The translations under genes were made by a program, and so were the position numbers. Under the pieces are notes generated by a model that made no database searches, had not been told where the DNA came from, and saw nothing but the letters and a program-made list of their open reading frames with translations. From JBDSTZ01 sp039927975 (GTDB taxonomy: Bacteria; Pseudomonadota; Gammaproteobacteria; Burkholderiales; Burkholderiaceae_D), in assembly GCA_039927975.1 (NCBI GenBank), contig JBDSTZ010000543.1, positions 1 through 5,981 on the forward strand: a stretch of 5,981 bases of DNA, read 5' to 3'. Shown one piece after another: positions 1-5,368 of the stretch. Position 1 is the stretch's first letter; every line of letters starts with the position of its first letter.

Positions 1-864
1 CAGGCCGGCGTCGAGGATGTCCTCGATGCGCGAGAACTGCAGCTGCGCGTGCAGCTTGCTGGCCTGGCGCTCGGTGTCGGCCGAGACGTCGTTGCGCACC
101 GCCTTGAGGTTGGCGACGACTTCCTCCATGCAGGCGGCCAGCGAGCGCGGCATGTCGGCCCGCAGCATCAGCAGTTCGGCCACGCGTTCGGGCGTGATCA
201 CGTCGCGGTAGACCTTGCGGTAGATTTCGAAGCCCGACACCGAGCGCAATAGCGCCGCCCAGTAGTAGAAGTCGCGCTGCGCGTTGGCGGCGCTGGCTTC
301 GCCGCCGCGCGCGCCGTGGTACTTCACGTCGAGGATGCGGGCGGTGTTGTCGGCCCGTTCGAGGAAGGTGCCGAGCGAGATGAAGTAGGTCGCCTCGTCC
401 TTGAGCATGGTGCCGAGGATGGTGCCGCGCGAAAGGTGCGAGCGGTACTTGACCCACTCGAAAAATTCGCTCGGATCGGCTTCCAGCACACCGGCTTCGA
501 GGCGCTTGTGCATGTTCAGCCAGGTGGCGTTCTGGGTTTCCCACACCTCGGTGGTGAGCTTGCCGCGCACCGCGCGGCCGTTCTCGCGCGCGCCGGTCAG
601 GCAGGCGGCGATCGAGGAGGGGTTGTCGGGGTCGCGCACCATGAAGTCGAGCACGTCGGCGGCGTTGAAGACGCCGTACTTGGCGTCGAACGCGGTTTCG
701 AGCTCGGAGATGCGCAGCAGCGCGCGCCAGCCTTGCTCGGCCACTTCGGTCGATTGCGGCAGCATCGCGGTCTGGATCGCGACGTCGAGCATGCGGGCGG
801 TGTTTTCGGCGCGCTCGGTGTAGCGCGCCATCCAGAACAGGTGGTCGGCGGTACGGCTCAGCAT
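1..864 (-). CDS. Alpha-E domain (DUF403) protein, C-terminus cut by window edge
   Basis: The reading frame is open from the ATG at 864 to base 1 (288 residues, no stop). Family members are about 310-320 residues, so only a short C-terminal tail is missing. The predicted protein is all-helical, soluble and without signal peptide or membrane segments. The conserved element ERAxNTARxLDV occurs twice, at residues 17-28 and 169-180, preceded by FWMARYT and ISLGTFL. Alpha-E proteins have no assigned reaction. By established comparative genomics they travel with circularly permuted ATP-grasp ligases, transglutaminase-like proteases and Anbu-type proteasome homologues, and are thought to serve a peptide/amide-ligation pathway. 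Here the gene follows such a ligase with a 7-base overlap (ATGCTGA holds both start and stop), so the two are surely one operon and probably translationally coupled. A good Shine-Dalgarno, GGAGAG, lies inside the upstream gene and supports this start. The family call is firm; the molecular role is unknown. Confidence 0.93.
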   Translation of the reverse strand, partial: MLSRTADHLFWMARYTERAENTARMLDVAIQTAMLPQSTEVAEQGWRALLRISELETAFDAKYGVFNAADVLDFMVRDPDNPSSIAACLTGARENGRAVRGKLTTEVWETQNATWLNMHKRLEAGVLEADPSEFFEWVKYRSHLSRGTILGTMLKDEATYFISLGTFLERADNTARILDVKYHGARGGEASAANAQRDFYYWAALLRSVSGFEIYRKVYRDVITPERVAELLMLRADMPRSLAACMEEVVANLKAVRNDVSADTERQASKLHAQLQFSRIEDILDAGL

Positions 865-2288
865 GCGCTCTCCAGAATCCAGGTGTCCTTGGTGCCGCCG
901 CCCTGCGACGAGTTCACCACCAGCGAGCCTTCTTCGAGCGCGACCCGGGTCAGGCCGCCCGGCACCATCGAGATGGTTTTGCCGGACAGGACGAAGGGGC
1001 GCAGGTCGATGTGGCGCGGCGCGATGCCGTTTTCAACGTAGGTCGGGCAGGCCGACAGCGCCAGGGTGGGCTGGGCGATGTAGCCATCCGGCTTGGCCAA
1101 GAGGCGCCGGCGGAAGTCTTCGATCTGCGCTTTCGAGGAGGCCGGGCCGACCAGCATGCCGTAGCCGCCGGCGCCGTGCACCTCCTTGACCACCAGCCTG
1201 GCCAGGTTGGCCAGGGTGTATTCGAGGTCGGCTTTTTTGCGGCACTGGTAGGTCGGCACGTTGTTGAGGATCGGTTCCTCGGCCAGGTAGAACTTGATCA
1301 TGGCGGGCACGAACGGGTAGATCGACTTGTCGTCGGCCACGCCGGTGCCGATCGCGTTGGCCAGGGTGACGCGGCCGGCGCGATAGACCGACAGCAGGCC
1401 CGGCACGCCGAGCGTGGAATCGGAGCGGAACGCCAGCGGGTCGAGGAAGTCGTCGTCGACGCGCCGGTAGATGACGTCGACCCGCTTGGGGCCGCGGATG
1501 GTGCGCATGTAGACGGTATTGTCGTTGACGAACAGGTCCTTGCCCTCGACCAGTTCGACGCCCATCTGCTGGGCCAGGAAGGCGTGCTCGAAGTAGGCCG
1601 AGTTGTACATCCCCGGCGTCATGACGACGACGGTCGGATCGTTCGAGGCGTTCGGCGCCACCGAGCGCAGGTTATCGAGCAGCATGTCGGGGTAGTGCTC
1701 GACCGGCGCGATGCGGTTGCGGGCGAACAGTTCGGGGAACAGCCGCATCATCATCTTGCGGTCTTCCAGCATGTAGGACACGCCGGAGGGCACCCGCAGA
1801 TTGTCTTCGAGGACGTAGAACTCGCCCTCGCCGGCGCGCACGATGTCGACCCCGGCGATATGGGCGTAGATGTCGGAGGCCACGTTGATGCCCTGCATCT
1901 CGGGGCGGTACTGGGCGTTCTGGTAGATCTGTTCAGCCGGGATCACGCCGGCCTTGATGATGGCCTGGTCGTGGTAGATGTCGTGGATGAACATGTTGAG
2001 CGCCTTGACGCGCTGCACCAGGCCGAGCTGGAGGTGGGCCCATTCGTGCGCCGGAATGATGCGCGGGATGGTGTCGAAGGGGATCAAGCGCTCGGTGCCG
2101 GCGTCGTCGCCGTACACGGCGAAAGTGATGCCGACGCGGCGGAAGGTCAGGTCGGCTTCGGCGCGCTTGCGCGCGATGCGCTCGGCGCTCTGGCGCGCCA
2201 GCCAGCTGTCGAACTCGCGATAATGTTCGCGGACGGCCCCTTGTTCTGCTGGACCGTGGGCATGCATTTCATTGAAAAATTGCGCCAT
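858..2288 (-). CDS. Circularly permuted ATP-grasp (type 2) ligase-like protein
   Basis: The protein has 476 residues, the usual length for the DUF404/DUF407 circularly permuted ATP-grasp family, distantly related to glutathionylspermidine-synthase-type ligases. Such enzymes are predicted to use ATP to activate a carboxylate and join it to an amine; the substrate here is unknown. Visible family blocks, in order, are EDNLRVPSGVSYMLEDR (161-177), YRRVDDDFLDP (274-284), NAIGTGVADDKSIYPF (311-326), the glycine-rich KEVHGAGGYGMLVGP (368-382), HIDLRPFV (426-433), VPGGLTRVA (442-450) and the C-terminal SSQGGGTKDTW (460-470). Acidic EDN/DDD and glycine-loop residues are the likely Mg-ATP ligands (inference). 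It is cytosolic, with no signal or membrane segment. The frame extends 19 codons upstream to an ATG at 2345, but the start at 2288 is preferred: it has a strong GAGGTGA ribosome site, and the extra residues do not look like the family. It is the first gene of an operon with alpha-E and diverges from the HPP gene. Confidence 0.94.
   Translation of the reverse strand: MAQFFNEMHAHGPAEQGAVREHYREFDSWLARQSAERIARKRAEADLTFRRVGITFAVYGDDAGTERLIPFDTIPRIIPAHEWAHLQLGLVQRVKALNMFIHDIYHDQAIIKAGVIPAEQIYQNAQYRPEMQGINVASDIYAHIAGVDIVRAGEGEFYVLEDNLRVPSGVSYMLEDRKMMMRLFPELFARNRIAPVEHYPDMLLDNLRSVAPNASNDPTVVVMTPGMYNSAYFEHAFLAQQMGVELVEGKDLFVNDNTVYMRTIRGPKRVDVIYRRVDDDFLDPLAFRSDSTLGVPGLLSVYRAGRVTLANAIGTGVADDKSIYPFVPAMIKFYLAEEPILNNVPTYQCRKKADLEYTLANLARLVVKEVHGAGGYGMLVGPASSKAQIEDFRRRLLAKPDGYIAQPTLALSACPTYVENGIAPRHIDLRPFVLSGKTISMVPGGLTRVALEEGSLVVNSSQGGGTKDTWILESAC
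868..874 (-). promoter_or_regulatory. Ribosome binding site of the alpha-E gene, inside the upstream CDS
   Basis: Reading the minus strand, TGGAGAG ends three bases before the ATG at 864 (GGAG is five bases away). It sits within the last codons of the ATP-grasp gene. It fixes the alpha-E start and shows that the second gene can bind ribosomes itself as well as receive them from the terminating upstream gene. Confidence 0.7.
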
Positions 2289-2292
2289 GAGG

Positions 2293-2300
2293 TCACCTCT
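2293..2300 (-). promoter_or_regulatory. Ribosome binding site deciding the ATP-grasp start
   Basis: On the minus strand AGAGGTGA lies four bases before the ATG at 2288, with GAGGT the best match to the 16S tail. It favours this start over the in-frame ATG at 2345, which has no comparable site. The Shine-Dalgarno is the left arm of an 11-base palindrome (2289-2299, GAGGTGACCTC) whose right arm touches the start codon. Confidence 0.7.
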
Positions 2301-2323
2301 GTAATCACTGCGTGTAAATCCGG

Positions 2324-2343
2324 GTGCGGCGCGCTCGCCGCAC
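2324..2343 (-). repeat. Perfect GC-rich hairpin in the ATP-grasp leader
   Basis: A perfect inverted repeat: 8-base arms (GTGCGGCG / CGCCGCAC) around a four-base loop. It lies 36 to 55 bases upstream of the ATP-grasp start. No T-run follows it on either strand, so it is not a classic intrinsic terminator. It could be an mRNA leader stem that protects the transcript or modulates its translation, or a DNA site for a dimeric regulator. The structure is read directly from the sequence; the role is inferred. Confidence 0.55.
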
Positions 2344-2354
2344 ACTTCATTGCT

Positions 2355-2370
2355 ATCAAGAACCGTGCCA
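2355..2370 (-). promoter_or_regulatory. Possible sigma-54 (-24/-12) promoter for the ATP-grasp operon
   Basis: On the minus strand TGGCACG-GTTC-TTGAT matches the sigma-54 consensus TGGCACG-N4-TTGC(A/T) at 11 of 12 defined positions and with exact spacing. The one mismatch (A for C) falls in the highly conserved -12 GC, which is a serious caveat. If used, transcription would begin near 2344, giving a leader of about 55 bases that opens with the hairpin at 2324-2343. No enhancer-binding protein is encoded in the window. I found no convincing sigma-70 promoter on this strand. Confidence 0.3.
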
Positions 2371-2400
2371 CCCGCACGACGAGCCGCCCCCTGCCTTGCT

Positions 2401-2413
2401 CACCAACTTGGTG
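2401..2413. promoter_or_regulatory. Palindrome CACCAACTTGGTG, operator-like
   Basis: Two perfect 6-base arms flank a single central C, midway in the divergent intergenic region. The size and symmetry suit a binding site for a dimeric regulator acting on one or both flanking genes. No regulator gene is adjacent and only one copy is seen, so this is structural evidence only. Confidence 0.3.
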
Positions 2414-2437
2414 CGTTTGGCGGGCGTGTGCCACAAT
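2408..2437 (+). promoter_or_regulatory. Weak sigma-70-like promoter candidate for the HPP gene
   Basis: TTGGTG (2408-2413) and CACAAT (2432-2437) are separated by 18 bases, matching the -35 and -10 consensus at three and four of six positions. The candidate -35 is the right arm of the palindrome at 2401-2413, so a protein bound there would block it. An AT-rich patch follows (2434-2460), including the perfect 8-base palindrome CAATATTG (2434-2441) and a weak 5-base stem (TATTT/AAATA, 2447-2460). The patch contrasts sharply with the surrounding GC-rich DNA and marks the likely promoter and leader zone. The exact boxes are uncertain. Confidence 0.22.
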
Positions 2438-2466
2438 ATTGGACTTTATTTTTAGAAATACGGGCA

Positions 2467-3690
2467 ATGATGGGGACTCAATTCGTGCAATGGCTTGGCC
2501 GCTTCCTGCCGCCGCCCCACAACGTGCCGGACCGCGAGCAGGCGCGCGCCGCGTTCGGCGCCGCGCTCGGCCTGGGCCTGACCGCGCTGCTCAGCTTCGC
2601 CGCGCTCGGCGCCAACCTCGACGCGATGTTCCTGATCGCGCCGATGGGCGCCTCGGCGGTGCTGGTGTTCGGCGTGCCGGCCAGCCCGCTGGCCCAGCCC
2701 TGGTCGGTCGTCGGCGGCAATGTGGTCTCGGCGCTGGTGGGCATCACCTGCGCGCGCTTCATCGAGGCGCCGATGATGGCCGCGCCGCTGGCCGGCAGCC
2801 TGGCCATCGTCGCCATGTTCTTCATGCGCTGCCTGCACCCGCCCGGCGGCGCGGTGGCGCTCACCGCGGTGCTGGCCGGGCCGGCCGTGCACGCGGCCGG
2901 CTACCATTTCGCGCTGGTGCCGGTGTGCCTCAATTCGAGCCTGCTGGTGGCGGCCGGTCTGGCCTACAACAACATGACCGGCCGGCGCTATCCGCACATG
3001 GCCCATTCGCCCATGCAGAACGTGCACGACACGCGCGACCCGGCGCCGACCGGGCGGATCGGCTTTTCCAACGACGACCTGGACGCGGTCCTCAAACGCT
3101 ACGGCCAGGTGCTCGACGTCAGCCGCGACGACCTCGAGGACATCATCCTGCAAACCGAGATGCACGCCTACGGCCGCCGCTTCGGCGTGATCACGTGCGC
3201 CGACGTGATGTCGAAGGACGTCGTGACGCTGGAGTTCTCGACCGAGCTGGCCGACGCCTGGCGCCTGCTGCGCCACCATCACGTGCACGCGCTGCCGGTG
3301 TTGAACAGCGCGCGGCGGGTGATCGGCATCGTGACGCAGAACGACTTCCTGCACCAGGGCGAGCTCGATGATTACCACACCTACGCCGAGCGCTTCCGCC
3401 GCTTCATTCAAAAGACCTTGAAGACCCATTCCGACAAGCCGGAAGTGGTGGGCCAGATCATGAGCCAGCCGGTGCGCACGGTGCGCGACGACACGCCGAT
3501 CGTCGAACTGGTGCCGCTGATGGCCAACGCCGGCATGCACCACATCCCGGTGGTGAACCTGGAGAACCGCTTCGTCGGCATCGTCACCCAGTCCGACCTG
3601 GTCGCTTCGCTGTACGAGAGCCGGCTGGTGACCGCGCCGCCGGCGAGCCGCGGGCCAGGGATCGGCCAGGTAGCGCTCAAGACAACCTGA
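2467..3690 (+). CDS. HPP-family membrane protein with C-terminal CBS domain pair
   Basis: A 407-residue protein in two parts. Residues about 28-168 are strongly hydrophobic, with at least four and perhaps six membrane segments (near 28-47, 53-70, 81-97, 107-121, 127-143, 147-166). They carry the family signature HPPGGAVALTAV at 124-135. A helical linker (about 200-235) leads to two CBS domains, about 241-299 (CADVMSKDVVTL to VIGIVTQNDF) and 328-388 (GQIMSQPVRTV to FVGIVTQSDLV). CBS pairs commonly bind adenine nucleotides and gate attached proteins. Some plant and cyanobacterial HPP proteins transport nitrite, so an inner-membrane transporter for a small anion is plausible, but the substrate cannot be read from the sequence. 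The start is uncertain: ATGs at 2467 and 2470 have no clear ribosome site, while the GTG at 2485 (residue 7) has GGGGA eight bases upstream. It diverges from the ATP-grasp operon, and its 3' end overlaps the convergent kinase gene by 14 bases. Confidence 0.92.
   Translation: MMGTQFVQWLGRFLPPPHNVPDREQARAAFGAALGLGLTALLSFAALGANLDAMFLIAPMGASAVLVFGVPASPLAQPWSVVGGNVVSALVGITCARFIEAPMMAAPLAGSLAIVAMFFMRCLHPPGGAVALTAVLAGPAVHAAGYHFALVPVCLNSSLLVAAGLAYNNMTGRRYPHMAHSPMQNVHDTRDPAPTGRIGFSNDDLDAVLKRYGQVLDVSRDDLEDIILQTEMHAYGRRFGVITCADVMSKDVVTLEFSTELADAWRLLRHHHVHALPVLNSARRVIGIVTQNDFLHQGELDDYHTYAERFRRFIQKTLKTHSDKPEVVGQIMSQPVRTVRDDTPIVELVPLMANAGMHHIPVVNLENRFVGIVTQSDLVASLYESRLVTAPPASRGPGIGQVALKTT
2472..2476 (+). 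promoter_or_regulatory. Possible ribosome site for an alternative GTG start of the HPP gene
   Basis: GGGGA lies eight bases before the in-frame GTG at 2485. The ATGs at 2467 and 2470 are preceded by ATACGGGCA, a poor Shine-Dalgarno. Starting at 2485 would give a 401-residue protein beginning (M)QWLGRFLPPP, close to the short pre-membrane N-termini I would expect of HPP proteins. All membrane segments are kept either way. Confidence 0.3.
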
Positions 3691-5356
3691 TTTCGTCCAG
3701 CAGGCGCGCCAGTTCGGCCGGATCGACCGGCTTGGTCAGATGGTGATCGAAGCCGGCTTCGCTGGCGCGCTCGCGGTCTTCCGGCTGGCCGTAACCGGTC
3801 AGGGCGATGAAGATCGCGCGCGACGTCTGCGGCAGCGCGCGCAGGCTGCGCGCCAGCGCGTAGCCATCGATGTCGGGCAGGCCGATATCGAGCAGCAGCA
3901 CTTGGGGCGCTTCGCTGACGGCCATTCCGAGCGCGCCATGGCCGTCGAACGCGACCCGTACCTTGTGGCCGAGCGCTTCGAGAAACAGCGACAGAGTGTG
4001 GGCGGCATCGGCATTGTCGTCGACGATCAGCAGGTTCAGGCCGGCGTGGCCTGGGCCGAGGGAGGCGGCCTCGCGCGGCGCGTCCTGGACGTTGACCACG
4101 CCGTGGGCGCGCGGCAGGCGAACCGTGAACGCGCTGCCCTGGGCGGCGCCGGTGCTGGCCACGCCGATGGTGCCCCCATGGCGCTCGACCAGGCTCTTGG
4201 CCAGCGCCAGCCCCAGCCCTAGGCCGCCCTGGGCGCGGTCGGGCGAACGTTCCCCCTGGGTGAACAGGTCGAACACATGCGGCAGCAGGTCGGCGCCGAT
4301 GCCGATGCCGTTGTCGCGCACCACCACTTCGACATCCCCCGCGCCGGCGCGCATGGTCAGTGAGATTTCGCCGCCCGGCGGGGTGTATTTGCAGGCGTTG
4401 TTGAGCAGGTTGGTGACGATCTGCACCAGCCGTGTGCTGTCGCCGCAGACATGTACCGGGTCGACCGCCAGCTCCACGGTCAGATGATGCTGGCGCGCCG
4501 AAATCGCCGGGCGGGCCTGCTCGACGGCGTCGCGCACGACTGCCCGCATGTCGTGGATTTCCTGCGCCAGCGTGACCAGGCCGCCGGTCACGCGCGAGAC
4601 GTCGAGCAGGTCGTCGAGCAGGCTGGTCATGTGGCTGATCTGGCGCTCGATGATCTGGCTGGTCTGGCGCAGGCGCTGTTCGGTCACCTCGCCCAGCTTG
4701 AGGATTTGCGCCGCCATGCTGATCGGCGCGAGCGGATTGCGCAGTTCGTGCGCCAGCATCGCCAGGAATTCGTCCTTGCGACGGTCGGCGTCACGCAGGC
4801 GTTGTTCGGCCTCCCGGCGAAATGCCAGTTCGCGCTCGGCCTGTTCGCAAGCGCGCTGCAATTCGCGCCTGCTGACGTCGAGCGCGATGTTAAGCGCGCC
4901 GGCGCGCCGGCTGAAGTCGCGCTCCGCCTCGGCGTTGCCGCCTGCGGCGACCTGGTCGCGCTCGAAGGCCAGTGTGACGCCAATCAGCGGCAACAGGGCG
5001 GCGACCGCCTCCCGCTCGTGCGGGGGCGGGCCGCCGCCGAGGAAGACGATGATCGCGGCGCGCTCAGGATCGCTGATAGCTTGGGCCGGGATGTCCTCGC
5101 CGTCGAGCGGGTCCGGTAGCTTGCCGCTGGCGCTGCCCGCTTGCGCGCACTGGCCGAGAAACGCTTGCCAGCGGGCGCCGTGGCGCAGCGTCTGCGGCAG
5201 CCCCGGCGCCGGCAGGAACACGCCGATCTCGCGGTCCTTGCCGAACAAAAGCACCTGGTCGGCGCCGCTCAGGCGCGCCAGTTCGGCAGCCGCCTCCACG
5301 CGGCTGGCCGGCGCCTGCAAGCGGGTGAAAATCGACACGAGCTGAAACGACACCAT
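3677..5356 (-). CDS. Soluble hybrid sensor histidine kinase with C-terminal receiver
   Basis: A 559-residue cytosolic kinase with no membrane segment. Residues 1-135 form an unassigned, possibly GAF-like input domain. About 140-198 is a charged helix, probably coiled coil. The dimerization/phosphoacceptor domain has LAHELRNPLAPI with His203. The catalytic domain has the N box (N316 and N320 in NLLNNACKYT), G1 box DNGIGIG (348-354), F box FDLFTQGE (362-369) and G2 GGLGLGLALAK (377-387). The receiver (about 441-556) has D446/D447, phosphoacceptor D490 in LLLDIGLPDIDG, T520 and K542. All catalytic residues are present, so it should autophosphorylate on His203 and pass phosphate to D490. There is no HPt or DNA-binding output domain, so a separate HPt and final response regulator must lie elsewhere. 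The gene starts 12 bases after the FIST gene stop; with no obvious ribosome site before its ATG, it probably depends on translation of that gene. FIST proteins next to hybrid kinases recall nosP-nahK and nosP-vpsS; the identity here is inferred. Confidence 0.94.
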   Translation of the reverse strand: MVSFQLVSIFTRLQAPASRVEAAAELARLSGADQVLLFGKDREIGVFLPAPGLPQTLRHGARWQAFLGQCAQAGSASGKLPDPLDGEDIPAQAISDPERAAIIVFLGGGPPPHEREAVAALLPLIGVTLAFERDQVAAGGNAEAERDFSRRAGALNIALDVSRRELQRACEQAERELAFRREAEQRLRDADRRKDEFLAMLAHELRNPLAPISMAAQILKLGEVTEQRLRQTSQIIERQISHMTSLLDDLLDVSRVTGGLVTLAQEIHDMRAVVRDAVEQARPAISARQHHLTVELAVDPVHVCGDSTRLVQIVTNLLNNACKYTPPGGEISLTMRAGAGDVEVVVRDNGIGIGADLLPHVFDLFTQGERSPDRAQGGLGLGLALAKSLVERHGGTIGVASTGAAQGSAFTVRLPRAHGVVNVQDAPREAASLGPGHAGLNLLIVDDNADAAHTLSLFLEALGHKVRVAFDGHGALGMAVSEAPQVLLLDIGLPDIDGYALARSLRALPQTSRAIFIALTGYGQPEDRERASEAGFDHHLTKPVDPAELARLLDEIRLS

Positions 5357-5368
5357 GACCGCGCCGCG

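Noticed and set aside
316..1041. A 241-codon open frame on the plus strand opposite the alpha-E gene
   Set aside because: Same antisense composition artefact; the minus-strand frame carries recognizable family motifs.
2289..2345. A 19-codon N-terminal extension of the ATP-grasp gene from ATG 2345
   Set aside because: The extension (MCGERAAPGFTRSDYRGDL) does not look like the family, runs through the hairpin and the strong ribosome site, and has no good Shine-Dalgarno of its own.
2417..2432. A second sigma-54-like string on the plus strand (TTGGCGGGCGTGTGCC) ahead of the HPP gene
   Set aside because: The GG-to-GC spacing is one base short and the -24 box is poor, so it does not meet the rigid spacing this promoter type needs.
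1011..3371. A 786-codon open frame on the plus strand, antisense to the ATP-grasp gene and running into the HPP gene
   Set aside because: Its product is a low-complexity run of His, Val, Gly, Asp and Arg typical of reverse frames in GC-rich coding DNA, and it crosses two well-supported genes in other frames. No domain or ribosome site supports it.
2452..3543. A 363-codon open frame on the minus strand opposite the HPP gene
   Set aside because: Composition is a mirror of GC-rich codon bias (His/Arg/Val/Gly rich), and it is fully covered by the convincing HPP-CBS gene.
4898..4911. A 14-base perfect palindrome, GCCGGCGCGCCGGC, inside the kinase gene
   Set aside because: It encodes ordinary Arg-Arg-Ala-Gly-Ala residues in a GC-rich gene and is expected from codon bias; no sign of a regulatory or recombination site.
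4960..5060. The hydrophobic stretch near kinase residues 100-130 as a membrane anchor
   Set aside because: It is broken by GGGPPPHERE and flanked by charged residues; it looks like a strand and helix of a soluble domain.
3740..5345. Several plus-strand open frames opposite the kinase (3740-4222, 3870-4487, 4451-5119, 4548-5345)
   Set aside because: They overlap one another and the kinase, whose catalytic motifs are complete; no domain is visible in any of them.
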